From assembly GCF_000264945.2 (NCBI RefSeq), contig NZ_CP013070.1:2108001-2172000 (forward strand): 64,000 bases of DNA, written 5' to 3'. A program made the translations under genes and the position numbers. Positions within the stretch are counted from its first letter, which is position 1; each line of letters starts with the position of its first letter. The notes beneath the pieces were generated by a model. It was not told the DNA's origin. It did no database searches and was given only the letters and a program-made list of their open reading frames with translations. Origin of the DNA: Sphingobium indicum B90A (GTDB lineage Bacteria; Pseudomonadota; Alphaproteobacteria; Sphingomonadales; Sphingomonadaceae). Below, in pieces: positions 8,841 through 19,566 of the stretch.

Positions 8841-8906
8841 GTTCCGCCCCGCATTAGACGCTTATCGTTAAAATATACTCACGATTCCGAATATACACGC
8901 GAGAAA

Positions 8907-10369
<1,463 letters not shown>

Positions 10370-10373
<4 letters not shown>

Positions 10374-11878
10374 CCCGTCTCCCCCAGCCACTCGCGGACA
10401 TGCGCCTTCTGCCCCGCGTCCAGACGCAGCCCCAGCTTCGTCCGTCGCCATAATATGTCGTCGGCCGTCATCGCCCATTCGCGCGCCACCAGATAGCGCA
10501 GCTCCGCCTCCGTCAGGCCGTGGCCGAAATGCGTGCCCAGCCCGTCCATGTCCCGCGCCCCGTCCAGCCAATCCCAGGCGCGGGTGCCATAGGCGCAGGC
10601 GATCCGCTCCACCGAGGCATAGTCCAGGAAAGGATAGTCGCAGCCCAGGTCCGCGATCAGCCGGTCGCGCCCCTGCATCGGGAAGTCGCCGCCCGGCAGC
10701 GCCGCCTTCGCGGTCCAGTCGCCGCCCGACAGGCTGGGGAGAAAGGGCTTCAGCATCGCCACCGCCTCCCCGGCGAGGCGGCGATAGGTGGTGATCTTGC
10801 CGCCGAACAGGCTGAGCAGCGGCGCCTCTCCGTCCGGCGCGTCAAGCTCCAGCCGGTAGCCCCGCGTCGCCGCTTCCGGTCGACCGGAGCCGTCGTCGAC
10901 CAGCGGGCGGACCCCGGCATAGGACCACAGCACATGCTGCGGCGCGATGGTCCTTCGGAAATAGCGGTTCGCCCCGTCGCAGAGATAGGCGATCTCTTCG
11001 GGATCGGGCCGGACGTTGTCGACCGATCCCCCATGGTCGCGGTCCGTCGTGCCGATCAGGGTGAAGTCGCGCTCATAGGGCAGGGCAAAGAAGATGCGGC
11101 CGTCGGGCAGTTGGAAGAAATAGGCGAAGCCGTGGTCGAACAGGCGCGGCACGACGATATGCGATCCGCGCACCAGCCGCATGTGGCGGTCCGTCTCGCC
11201 ATGGGCGCGATGGAGCAGGTCCAGCGCCAGCGGCCCGGCGGCGTTGACCACGGCGCGGGCGCGGAAGCGCGGCGTCGTTCCGTCGCCTGCCTGCGCATGG
11301 ATCGTCCAGCCGCCGCCTTCCCGCTCCAGCCGCCGCACGTCCGTCCGGGTGCGCACCTCCGCGCCCCGGTCGGCGGCATCGCGGGCGTTCAGGATGACGA
11401 GGCGCGCATCGTCCACCCAGCCGTCGGAATAGACGAAGGCCGTGCCGAAGCCTGTTTTCAGCGGCCGCCCGGCCGGATGCCGGCGCAGGTCGACGCTCTG
11501 GGTCGGCGGCAGGGCACGGCGGCCGCCCATATGGTCATAGGCGAACAGGCCAAGGCGCAGTATCCAGCGCGGCCGCAGCCCCGGCACCCAGGGCAGCACG
11601 AAGCGCAACGGATGGATGATGTGCGGCGCGATCGCCCAGAGCCGCTCGCGTTCCGCCAGCGATTCGCGCACCAGGCCGAACTCCCGATGCTCCAGATAGC
11701 GCAGCCCGCCATGGATCAGCTTGGTGGAGGCGGAGGAGGTGCCCTGCGCCAGGTCGCCGCGCTCCAGCAGCAACACCCGCGCACCGCGCCCGGCCGCATC
11801 GCGCGCCACGCCGCAGCCGTTGACGCCGCCGCCGATCACGGCGAGGTCGTAGGCCGCCGGGTCCGTCTCCCTTGTCAC
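10370..11878 (-). CDS. glpD: FAD-dependent glycerol-3-phosphate dehydrogenase (aerobic)
   Basis: A 502-residue membrane-associated flavoenzyme that oxidises glycerol 3-phosphate and feeds electrons to quinone. The FAD-binding fold is at the N-terminus (DLAVIGGGVNGCGVARDAAG). The family signature STKLIHGGLRYLEH follows near residue 50, and SLFGGKITTYRRLA near residue 355. The C-terminal DAO_C domain runs to the end. It begins with GTG 11878 behind AGGGTGG. It overlaps glpK by 4 nt, which suggests translational coupling. No glpF or glpR is visible beside it. Confidence 0.96.
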
Positions 11879-11935
11879 GCCGCCACCCTAGCGCGCTTCC
11901 GGGGCGGGGGGAACCGCAACGGCTCTGTCCCCGCC

Positions 11936-13150
11936 CTAATCGGCATCCGGGTCGCGGAAATTGAGCCGGCGGGTCACGGTGTAATCCAGCACGCCGACCA
12001 GGAAATAGCTGATCCACTGCTTGACCAGCGTCGGCAGGCTGCGCTGAGCGCGGTGCGTTTCCAGCGTGACCTGGCGGCTTTGCGCGACCCGCCGGTCGAC
12101 CAGGGCGCGCATCGCCTGGGCAAAACCGGGATCTTCGACGCGCAGCATGATCTCCAGGTTCAGGAACAGGCTGCGCATGTCGAAATTGGCCGATCCGACA
12201 TAGACCGCATCGTCCACCACGATCAGCTTCATGTGCAGCTTGCAGGGCTGATATTCCCAGATTTCCACGCCGCGCTTGAGCAGCGGGCCGTAGAGCAGGC
12301 GCGCCGCCGCGACGGTGGCGCCATTGTCGGACCTGGAGGGCAGGACGAGGCGCGATCCCTTCCGCCGCGCCGCCCGGGCGATGCGCTTCAACATGCCGCG
12401 GCCCGGCGAGAAATAGGCCTCCACCATGTCGAGCCGCCGCGCCCGCTCCAGATCGTGTTTCACAAGCTGCGCCCAGGGGCTGAGCCGCCGGGTGGGGCCG
12501 CCGATCACCCAGCGGATCGGATCGCCTGCCTTCGGATGGAGGGGGCTGTGCCAGTTGCGCACCATGCGGCGCAGCGTGCGGAAACGCTGCCCGCGGGTCG
12601 AGACCCAGCGCCAGAGCTGGCCATACCAGCTCGTCATCGCCTGCACCTGCGGCCCTTCGACCAGCAGGCCCAGATCGTGCCAGCAATCCTCCTCCGGAAT
12701 GCCGAAATAGCCGTCCTCGACATTGAAGCCGCCCATCAGCAGCCGCCGGTCGTCGGCGATCGCCAGCTTCTGGTGGTTGCGGATCAGGTAGCGCATCGAG
12801 CGGCGCGCGCCGAAGCGGCCGAAATGCCCGCCCGCCGCCAGCAGCGGATCGAAGAAGGCGAGCGGCGTCGATCCCGATCCGAAGGCGTCGATCATCAGCG
12901 TGACCGCAACGCCGCGCCCCCGCGCCGCGATCAGCCGGTCGAGGACGAGTTGCCCGCTGCCGTCCGCGGCGAAGATGTAATAATAGAGCTTGAGGCTTTC
13001 CTGCGCGCCGTCGATCAGGTCCACCAGCGCCTGGCGCAGCGCCGGTCCCGTCTCTATCACGCGCAGGCGGTCGCCATGCAGCGACAGGCCGATCTGCCCC
13101 TCACCTGGCCCCTCGCCTGGCCCCGGCTCTGCCTGCTGGATGCTCGCCAT
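11936..13150 (-). CDS. Phospholipase D / cardiolipin synthase-like protein
   Basis: A 404-residue member of the PLD superfamily with two HKD motifs: [17 protein letters not shown] near residues 125-140 and [19 protein letters not shown] near residues 300-320. The second is a textbook HxKx4D with GSxN. No membrane helices precede the first motif, so it looks like the ClsB/ClsC-type short cardiolipin synthases rather than ClsA. The likely reaction is phosphatidyl transfer to phosphatidylglycerol or a related acceptor. It is upstream of glpD on the same strand with a 57-bp gap; a link through glycerophospholipid metabolism is possible. Substrate cannot be settled from sequence. Confidence 0.88.
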   Translation of the reverse strand: MASIQQAEPGPGEGPGEGQIGLSLHGDRLRVIETGPALRQALVDLIDGAQESLKLYYYIFAADGSGQLVLDRLIAARGRGVAVTLMIDAFGSGSTPLAFFDPLLAAGGHFGRFGARRSMRYLIRNHQKLAIADDRRLLMGGFNVEDGYFGIPEEDCWHDLGLLVEGPQVQAMTSWYGQLWRWVSTRGQRFRTLRRMVRNWHSPLHPKAGDPIRWVIGGPTRRLSPWAQLVKHDLERARRLDMVEAYFSPGRGMLKRIARAARRKGSRLVLPSRSDNGATVAAARLLYGPLLKRGVEIWEYQPCKLHMKLIVVDDAVYVGSANFDMRSLFLNLEIMLRVEDPGFAQAMRALVDRRVAQSRQVTLETHRAQRSLPTLVKQWISYFLVGVLDYTVTRRLNFRDPDAD

Positions 13151-13269
13151 GCTCCGTTCATGCCCTCATTCGGGGCGGCTGGCCACAGTTTATGGGCTTT
13201 TCATTGACTCTTAAGACCTGCGCTGTTAGGCGCGCCTTTCACGATTTCTCTTGGTTCAGGAGCGCCCGT

Positions 13270-13614
13270 TTGGCCCGCGTTACCGTCGAAGATTGCGTCG
13301 ACAAGGTTACCAACCGTTTTGACCTCGTCCTGCTTGCCGCGCAGCGCGCCCGCGAGATTTCCGGCGGCGCCGAGCTGACGCTGGATCGCGACCGCGACAA
13401 AAACCCGGTCGTCGCCCTGCGCGAGATCGCGGAGGAGACCGTCCTGCCGGTGGATCTGCACGATTCGCTCGTCGCATCGCTGCAGAAGGTGCAGATCGAC
13501 GACGACGACACGCCGGACGAAATCGGTTCGATCGCCCAGTCGGCGGAGGCCCTGCGCCTGACCGCCGCCGCCCCGCCGCGCAACCAGAATATCGGCGGCG
13601 ATTACGACGGCTGA
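13270..13614 (+). CDS. rpoZ: DNA-directed RNA polymerase omega subunit
   Basis: A 114-residue omega subunit of RNA polymerase, which helps beta-prime fold and binds ppGpp in many proteobacteria. The N-terminus [20 protein letters not shown] is the family signature, followed by [12 protein letters not shown] and [12 protein letters not shown]. The start is TTG at 13270, preceded by CAGGAGC at a good distance. Earlier in-frame starts would add 26 residues that are not part of the family. It stands alone here, without spoT or gmk beside it. Confidence 0.95.
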   Translation: MARVTVEDCVDKVTNRFDLVLLAAQRAREISGGAELTLDRDRDKNPVVALREIAEETVLPVDLHDSLVASLQKVQIDDDDTPDEIGSIAQSAEALRLTAAAPPRNQNIGGDYDG

Positions 13615-13771
13615 TCCGCTTACCAGTTTGGAGAGGGAATGAGGCTCGGCCTGCGCAAGCGGGACCGGGCCTCACCATTTTTGGGGTTGGTTGAAGATGG
13701 CAGTCGATCATTAGGATCGACATTCAGTTCAGGGCGAACCGAAGGCCCCGCCAGTAATGATGCAAGGCCGT

Positions 13772-13800
13772 GTTCCTGCGCAGGCAGGAACCCAGGCCTG
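13772..13800. repeat. REP-like hairpin with CCAGGCC tail
   Basis: GTTCCTGC-GCAG-GCAGGAAC forms a perfect 8-bp stem with a 4-nt loop and is followed by CCAGGCC. The layout matches the two hairpins around the GIY-YIG gene at 48.4-48.8 kb (stem, G-AG loop, then a CAGG-containing tail). It sits in the 208-bp gap between rpoZ and the convergent nitroreductase gene. It may also act as a weak terminator for either gene. Confidence 0.55.
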
Positions 13801-13822
13801 AGGTTGGAACCGCGCTCCCGCC

Positions 13823-14416
13823 TTATGCGGGGAAATTGCCCGCCGTGACGAATTCCGCAATGTCCTTGCGGCCGCTCGGCGCCTCGCGCTCCTGGAGCGC
13901 TTCGGGAAGGATCGCCTTGTCGGCGATGCGGCCGATGGCGACGGCGGCCTCGATCCGGAAGCGATCCGGCACGCCCAGTTCCGCCCGCGCCTTGTCGAAA
14001 TCGACGCCCGTCATCGCATGGCTGTGATAGCCCATCCGGGTCGCCTGCAACGCCAGCAGCGCCCAGGCCGCGCCGGCATCGAAGCTGTGGCTGTGCGAGG
14101 GCTTGAAATCTTCCGATCCCGGCGCGGCGATCAGCGTGTCGGACAGGATGAACAGCAGCGCCGAGGCATTCTGCACCCATGCCTGGTTGAAAGGCATCAG
14201 CAGCCCCAGGAAGCGGCCCCAGTCGACGCTGTCGCGGGTGGCGTAGAGCAGGCGCCAGGGCTGATAGTTGAAGGCGGAGGGCGCCCAGCGCGCCGCGTCG
14301 AAGATCGTGTCCAGATCCTCCTGCGGGATCGCGGAGGAATCGAAGGCGCGCGGCGACCAGCGATCGAGGAAAAGCGGTTCGACGGCGCGCGTCACGGCAC
14401 GGGGACTGGCTGACAT
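13823..14416 (-). CDS. Nitroreductase family protein
   Basis: A 197-residue FMN-dependent oxidoreductase of the nitroreductase fold. RWSPRAFDSSAIPQEDL and ARWAPSAFNYQPWRLLYA are the classical N-terminal FMN-contacting motifs, and GAAWALLALQATRMGYHSH is the conserved central helix. The C-terminal region IEAAVAIGRIADK also fits. The members reduce nitro groups, quinones or other small electrophiles; the true substrate is unknown. It is monocistronic and ends close to a REP-like hairpin on the rpoZ side. Confidence 0.9.
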   Translation of the reverse strand: MSASPRAVTRAVEPLFLDRWSPRAFDSSAIPQEDLDTIFDAARWAPSAFNYQPWRLLYATRDSVDWGRFLGLLMPFNQAWVQNASALLFILSDTLIAAPGSEDFKPSHSHSFDAGAAWALLALQATRMGYHSHAMTGVDFDKARAELGVPDRFRIEAAVAIGRIADKAILPEALQEREAPSGRKDIAEFVTAGNFPA

Positions 14417-14553
14417 GGAAACTCCCTGAAAATCATGGAACGTGCGGACGATGGCGGCGATATCGGATGTCGGGCGATGAAGGGCAAGACCGCCCGCGCA
14501 TTTTCGGCGTGGAGTATGAACTGCCGCGGTTGGTTTGGGGGAAAGCCTATCCT

Positions 14554-14712
14554 ATTCCTCCCCATCGAGAGATGGGGAGGGGGACCAGCCGAAGGCTGGT
14601 GGAGGGGAAATACGCAGGTCCCGCCATTTCCCCTCCACCACTGCCTTCGGCGGCGTCGAAGAGAGTCACGTGCCTCTCTTCGACCCTCCCCACGCTGCGC
14701 GCAGGGAGGAAC
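14554..14712. repeat. Double-hairpin repeat, two inverted copies
   Basis: Two copies in opposite orientation fill most of the 421-bp gap before the next gene. Each has a frame ATTCCTCCC...GGGGAGGGGGACC...GGTGGAGGGGAA with variable stem tips. In the first copy the second stem is ACCAGC-CGAAG-GCTGGT. In the inverted copy the second stem is expanded to GTCGAAGAGAG...CTCTCTTCGAC. Related copies lie at 45500-45567 and 57291-57388. No protein-coding gene is apparent in the gap 14417-14837. Confidence 0.85.
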
Positions 14713-14837
14713 TGACGTCCGCTCCCGCCCAATTCCCCGCGTTCGAATATATGACCGATATTTCATGAACGGCTCATCGGCTCGGCAGGGCGCGGCGGCT
14801 AAAGGCTGCGCTGCGAAACAGGGCGACAGCGCGAACC

Positions 14838-17800
14838 ATGATCAGACCGATCTTCTTCGATCCTACCGGCCGCAGGGGGCTTTGGGCGCGGCGGCTGCTG
14901 GCGGGCGCGTTGCTGCTGATCCTGCTGGCCGCCTTCGCCTTCGCCACCACCCTGGTCGCCGTCCCATCGGAGGGCGACCTTGCCCTGCCGCTGCCCCAGC
15001 CGCATGCCGCCCGGCTGTCGGGCATATCCTCGCTGCGCCGGGGCATCGCCAGATGGCTGCCGCGTTGGGGCGGGCATCGCGCGCAGGCCCGGCCGCTGAA
15101 CGTCGGCTTCTACATGCCGGGCGATGAAAGCAGCATCGCCTCCCTGCGCCGCCATGTCGGGCAGTTGGACTGGGTGGTGCCGGCGCTGATCAGCGTGCCC
15201 GGCGCCGGCAAGCCGATCCATGTCGCGGCCGACGCGGCGTTCGACCGCATGATCGCCGCCATGCCCCGCCCGCCCAGGGTGCTGCCCATGGTGCAGAATA
15301 TCGGCAGCGAAAGCTGGGACGGCGCGGGCGCGGCGCGGCTGCTGCGCAATGCCGTCGCGTCGCGGGCGCTGGCCCGTCAGCTGGGCGGCTATGTCGCCCG
15401 CCGCCATGAGGCGGGGCTGGTCATGGACTTCGAATCGCTGCCCGACAGCGCCATGCCCGGCTATCTGCGCTTCCTGCGCATGTTGCGCGTCGCCCTGCCG
15501 CAGGGCGCGAAGATCGCGCTGACGGTGCCCGCGGGGGAGCAAGGCTGGCCGCTGGCCCGCTTTGCCGCCGTGGCGGACCGGGTGATCCTGATGGATTACG
15601 ACCAGCATTGGCAGGGCGGCCAGCCCGGCCCCATCGCCGCGCAGGGCTGGTTCGCCCGGCAGGCGGAGGCAGCGCTGCGCGCCATCGGCGCTGACAGGAT
15701 CGTCGTCGCGCTCGGCAGCTATGCCTATGACTGGCATGGCGGGACCGCCGACGCCCTGTCGCTGGACGAGGCCTGGCTCGCCGCGCATGACAGCGCCGCC
15801 CGCCCGCTCTACGACGCGGCGAGCGGCAATGCGGGCTTCGCCTATGACGAGGCGGGGCAGCGCCACCAGATCTGGATGCTGGACGCCGCCGCGAGCTGGA
15901 ACGAGTTGCTGGTGCTGAAGCGGCTCGGCATCCGGAGCGTCGCGCTGTGGCGGCTGGGCAGCGAAGACCCCGGCTTCTGGGCAGACCTGACCGCGTGGCG
16001 CACCGGCGGCCGGCCGAAGCTGGGCACGATGGCGAGCACGCTCAACACCGATGTCGAGGGTTCGGGCGAAATCCTGCGCATCACCGCCACGCCCGCGCAG
16101 GGCCATCGCGCCATCGCCTTCGGGCCGCAGGGGACCATCGAACAGGAAAGCTATGGCGCTCTGCCAACGCCTTATCAGGTGGAGCGCGCAGGCGGGCAGG
16201 ACCGCAGGATGCTGGCCCTGACCTTCGACGACGGGCCGGATGCGGAATGGACGCCGAAGATATTGAAGGTGCTGGAGAGCACGCGCACGCCCGCCACTTT
16301 CTTCGTCATCGGCGAAAACGCGCTGGAGCATCCGGGGCTGCTGCAACGGATCGTCGCGGACGGGGACGAGATCGGCAACCACACCTACGACCATCCGAAC
16401 CTCGCCACCTGGTCGGAGGAGCCGACCCGGTTGCAGCTCAACGCCACGCAGCGGCTGGTGCAGGCCTATACCGGGCGCGGCATGCGGCTGTTCCGCGCCC
16501 CCTATTTCGGCGATGCGGAACCGACCACGGCGGACGAGTTAGGCCCCGCGCTGGCGGCGCAGAAGCTGGGCTATACGGTGGTCGGCCTGCATGTCGATCC
16601 CAATGACTGGCAGCGCCCCGGCGCCGACGCCATAGTGCGGCAGGTGATCGACCAGGTGCATGCGGCCAGCGCCGACCGCTCCGCAAATATCGTCCTTCTG
16701 CATGACGGCGGGGGCGAGCGGTCGCAGACGGTGGCCGCGCTGCCCCGCATCATTGCGCAGTTGCGGGCGGAGGGCTATCGCTTCGTGCCGGTGTCGCAGC
16801 TTGCCGGGATTCCGGCGAAGGCGGCCATGCCGCCGGTCGGGGCCGGCGACCTGCTGGCGGTGCGGGTCGACGTCGCCGCCTTCGTGGCGCTGGCGACGCT
16901 GTCCGCGCTGCTGGGGTGGATTTTCTACGTCGCCATCTCGCTAGGGCTGGCGCGGGCGGTGCTGATGACCTTCCTCGCCTGGTTCCAGGCGCGGCGCGGC
17001 CGCCCCGCGCCGCCGGACCATCAGCCGACCGTCTCCGTCATCATCCCCGCCTATAATGAAGCGCGGGTCATCGAATCCTCGGTTCGCCGGGTGCTGGCCA
17101 GCCAATATCCGGGGCTGCAACTGATCGTCGCGGACGACGGGTCAAGGGACGCCACCAGCGCCATCGTGGCGCAGGCCTTCGCCGACGATCCCCGCGTGAC
17201 GCTGCTGACGCTCCCGAACGGCGGCAAGGCGGCGGCGCTGAACCGGGCGCTGGCGCAAGCGACCGGAGAGATCGTCATCGCGCTGGACGCCGACACCCAG
17301 TTCGAGCCGCAGACGATCGCCCGGCTCGCCCGCTGGTTCGCCGATCCGGCGCTGGGCGCGGTCGCGGGCGATGCGCGGGTGGGCAATCGCGTCAACCTCG
17401 TCACCCGCTGGCAGGCGGTGGAATATATCACCGCGCAGAATCTGGAGCGCCGGGCGCTGGCCGGGTTCGACGCCATGACCGTGGTGCCCGGCGCGGTCGG
17501 CGCGTGGCGGCGGGCGGCGCTGGACGCGGTGGGCGGCTATCCTGAAAATACGCTGGCGGAGGATCAGGATCTGACCATCGCGATCCAGCAGGCAGGCTGG
17601 CGCGTCACCTTCGATCCCGAAGCCGTCGCCTGGACCGAGGCGCCGGAAAGCTTCCGGGCGCTCGCCCGGCAGCGCTATCGCTGGGCGTTCGGCACGCTGC
17701 AATGCCTGTGGAAGCATCGCCGCATATTGCGCGACCGGCGGCCCACCGGGCTGGCGCTGGTGGGACTGCCGCAGGCGTGGCTGTTCCAGATAATGTTCGC

Positions 17801-18155
17801 CGCCATATCTCCCCTGATCGACCTGGCGCTGATCGCGTCCATCCTGGGCACCATCGTCCGGGTGAAGCAGCATGGCTGGGCGCAGACCAGCGGCGACGTC
17901 TGGACCATGGGGCTGTACTGGCTGGCCTTCACCGGCATCGACATGCTGTGCGGCTGGGTCGCCTATGCGCTCGACAATCGGGATGCGCGCTATCCGCCGC
18001 ATCTGCTGGTGGCCCAGCGCTTCGTCTATCGCCAGATCATGTATTGGGTGGTGGTGCGGGCCATCGCGTCGGCCATCGGCGGCTGGGTCGTGGGCTGGGG
18101 CAAGCTGGAGCGGACGGGGCGGGTCGCCGTCCATGAAGGCCCGGCCGCGGCATGA
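14838..18155 (+). CDS. Trifunctional GH18-like / NodB deacetylase / GT2 glycosyltransferase
   Basis: A 1105-residue membrane protein that appears to combine polysaccharide synthesis and editing. A signal anchor is at residues 17-42. Residues 85-400 are GH18-like with VMDFE (Asp197, Glu199) in place of the full DxxDxDxE motif and MDYDQHW near 252. Residues 455-655 are a NodB deacetylase: TFDDGPD (Asp464/465), HTYDH (515-519), RAPYF (553) and LHDGG (622). After membrane helices at about 675-715, residues 730-960 form a processive GT2 domain with DADT (817), AEDQD (907) and QRYRW (945-949). More helices follow. The GT2 plus deacetylase content recalls poly-N-acetylglucosamine enzymes (PgaC and PgaB), here in one chain. 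Product is not known. Confidence 0.87.
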   Translation: MIRPIFFDPTGRRGLWARRLLAGALLLILLAAFAFATTLVAVPSEGDLALPLPQPHAARLSGISSLRRGIARWLPRWGGHRAQARPLNVGFYMPGDESSIASLRRHVGQLDWVVPALISVPGAGKPIHVAADAAFDRMIAAMPRPPRVLPMVQNIGSESWDGAGAARLLRNAVASRALARQLGGYVARRHEAGLVMDFESLPDSAMPGYLRFLRMLRVALPQGAKIALTVPAGEQGWPLARFAAVADRVILMDYDQHWQGGQPGPIAAQGWFARQAEAALRAIGADRIVVALGSYAYDWHGGTADALSLDEAWLAAHDSAARPLYDAASGNAGFAYDEAGQRHQIWMLDAAASWNELLVLKRLGIRSVALWRLGSEDPGFWADLTAWRTGGRPKLGTMASTLNTDVEGSGEILRITATPAQGHRAIAFGPQGTIEQESYGALPTPYQVERAGGQDRRMLALTFDDGPDAEWTPKILKVLESTRTPATFFVIGENALEHPGLLQRIVADGDEIGNHTYDHPNLATWSEEPTRLQLNATQRLVQAYTGRGMRLFRAPYFGDAEPTTADELGPALAAQKLGYTVVGLHVDPNDWQRPGADAIVRQVIDQVHAASADRSANIVLLHDGGGERSQTVAALPRIIAQLRAEGYRFVPVSQLAGIPAKAAMPPVGAGDLLAVRVDVAAFVALATLSALLGWIFYVAISLGLARAVLMTFLAWFQARRGRPAPPDHQPTVSVIIPAYNEARVIESSVRRVLASQYPGLQLIVADDGSRDATSAIVAQAFADDPRVTLLTLPNGGKAAALNRALAQATGEIVIALDADTQFEPQTIARLARWFADPALGAVAGDARVGNRVNLVTRWQAVEYITAQNLERRALAGFDAMTVVPGAVGAWRRAALDAVGGYPENTLAEDQDLTIAIQQAGWRVTFDPEAVAWTEAPESFRALARQRYRWAFGTLQCLWKHRRILRDRRPTGLALVGLPQAWLFQIMFAAISPLIDLALIASILGTIVRVKQHGWAQTSGDVWTMGLYWLAFTGIDMLCGWVAYALDNRDARYPPHLLVAQRFVYRQIMYWVVVRAIASAIGGWVVGWGKLERTGRVAVHEGPAAA

Positions 18156-18184
18156 ACCGCGGCATGAACAAAGCGTAACATGAC

Positions 18185-18640
18185 ATGGCGGCTCCCATGG
18201 ATCATCCTTCCGCCCATGAAAGCAGGCGCATGGACAGGCAGAGGCTGAGCAACGCGGCATCGGGCGTCCTTCTGGCGGCGCTGGCGCTCTGCGCGCTGGT
18301 CATGAGCGGCGCCTTCTTCCTGCACGTCCGCCATGCCGGCGACGACCGGATGGAGGCGGCCGCCGCGCAGGCCCGCGCCTTGCCCGGCATCACCCTCAGC
18401 AACGGCGTGCCGGACGGATCTGGGCTGGTCGTCACCAGCATGGAGACGGACGGCCAGGCGTCGCGGCTGGGCATCCGCGTCGGCGACGGCGTGGTCAGCC
18501 TGGACGGCATGCCGATCCGCTCGCTGGATCAGGCCAGCGCCTATCTGCTACGCCATGACCGATCCAGGATAGCGCTGGGCCTGAAGCATGCGCACCGGAT
18601 GCGGGTGGTGATGCTGGACCGGCCGGGAGGAAAGAGATGA
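18185..18640 (+). CDS. PDZ-domain membrane protein
   Basis: A 151-residue protein with one N-terminal membrane helix (ASGVLLAALALCALVMSGAFFL) and a PDZ domain at about residues 70-145 (GSGLVVTSMETDGQASRLGIRVGDGVVSLDG, here cited only as the carboxylate-binding and GIRxGD region). No protease domain is attached. Starts at 18185, 18197 or 18230 are possible; 18230 has the best ribosome site (GCAGG). It lies 29 bp after the polysaccharide enzyme and overlaps the response regulator by ATGA. It may sense misfolded or unfinished envelope material for the adjacent two-component system, but that is inference. Confidence 0.8.
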   Translation: MAAPMDHPSAHESRRMDRQRLSNAASGVLLAALALCALVMSGAFFLHVRHAGDDRMEAAAAQARALPGITLSNGVPDGSGLVVTSMETDGQASRLGIRVGDGVVSLDGMPIRSLDQASAYLLRHDRSRIALGLKHAHRMRVVMLDRPGGKR

Positions 18641-19320
18641 GCCACAAGATCTTGGTGGTGGAGGACGATGCGGCGACCGCCGCCTATGTCGCCAAGGGCA
18701 TGGGCGAGGCGGGCTTCACCGTCGACCGGGCGGACAATGGCCGCGACGGCCTGTTCCTGGCGAGCGACGGCAGCTATGGCGCGATCATCCTGGACCGAAT
18801 GATGCCGGCGATGGACGGCATGGCGATGCTGAAGGCCCTGCGCGCGGCGGAGATCGAAACGCCGGTCATCATCCTTTCCGCGCTGGGCACGCCGGAGGAC
18901 CGTGTGGAGGGGCTGACCAGCGGCGCGGACGATTATCTGGCCAAGCCCTTCGCCTTCGCCGAGCTGATGGCCCGCGTCCAGTTGCTGCTGCGCCGGGGCG
19001 GCGGCGGCGGGGTCGTCACCCATTTGCGGCACGCGGACCTGGAGATGGACCTGCTTTCCCGCCGGGTGAAGCGGGGATCGCGCTCCGTCGACCTGCAACC
19101 GCGCGAGTTCCGCCTGCTGGAATATTTCCTGCGCCATCCAGACCAGGTGGTGACGCGAACCATGTTGCTGGAAGGCGTCTGGGACTATCATTTCGATCCC
19201 GGCACCAACGTCATCGACGTGCATGTCAGCCGCCTGCGTCGCAAGCTGGACGATGGCGGCGACAAGCCCCTGCTGCATACCGTGCGCGGCATGGGCTATC
19301 GGCTGGGGCCGGAGAGTTAG
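18637..19320 (+). CDS. OmpR/PhoB-family response regulator
   Basis: A 227-residue transcription factor. The receiver domain (residues 1-118) has the acidic pair VEDD, the phospho-acceptor in IILDRMMPAMDG, and the Lys of YLAKPFAFAEL. A winged-helix DNA-binding domain follows at about 130-225 with LQPREFRLLEYFLRHPDQVV and DVHVSRLRRKLDD. It overlaps the PDZ gene (ATGA). The partner kinase lies downstream, but the two are separated by a 90-bp palindromic repeat. Targets are not visible here. Confidence 0.95.
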   Translation: MSHKILVVEDDAATAAYVAKGMGEAGFTVDRADNGRDGLFLASDGSYGAIILDRMMPAMDGMAMLKALRAAEIETPVIILSALGTPEDRVEGLTSGADDYLAKPFAFAELMARVQLLLRRGGGGGVVTHLRHADLEMDLLSRRVKRGSRSVDLQPREFRLLEYFLRHPDQVVTRTMLLEGVWDYHFDPGTNVIDVHVSRLRRKLDDGGDKPLLHTVRGMGYRLGPES

Positions 19321-19342
19321 CGGCGTGCGGGAGGGCTCCACC

Positions 19343-19431
19343 GTCACCCCGGACTTGATCCGGGGTCCCGCTTTCTTTCGAGGTGCCCGCCTGGAAAAGG
19401 CAGCGGGACCCCGGGTCAAGCCCGGGGTGAC
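19343..19431. repeat. 90-bp palindromic element, copy 2
   Basis: An almost exact second copy of the element at 5190-5279, with the same long mirrored arms and a slightly different centre. It sits between the response-regulator stop and the histidine-kinase coding region. The ATG at 19439, just outside its right end, is the only ATG near the expected kinase N-terminus and is in another frame. The element has probably inserted at, or remodelled, the kinase 5' end. Confidence 0.85.
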
Positions 19432-19455
19432 GAAAGGGATGAAGGCAAACCACCC

Positions 19456-19462
19456 AAAAAAG
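19456..19462 (+). promoter_or_regulatory. A-AAA-AAG heptamer, possible -1 frameshift site
   Basis: Reading from ATG 19439 gives codons ATG AAG GCA AAC CAC CCA AAA AAG GCC CTT TAG. The AAA AAG pair, with the preceding A, is the classical -1 slippery heptamer. A slip of -1 here leads exactly into the histidine-kinase frame from GGC 19462 onward and avoids the TAG at 19469. It could equally be a natural 1-nt indel in a six-A run or a sequencing error. Confidence 0.4.
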
Positions 19463-19566
19463 GCCCTTTAGCAATCGCTAAGCCCCCTCCCTCCCGCCGC
19501 TGGTTCGGTTTTGCCCGTTCGACCATCGGGCGCTTCGTCGGCCTCGCCTTCCTCTGCCAGTTCCTG

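Noticed and set aside
10520..13207. 895-codon open frame on the plus strand
   Set aside because: It lies opposite glpD and the phospholipase D gene, both with clear catalytic motifs.
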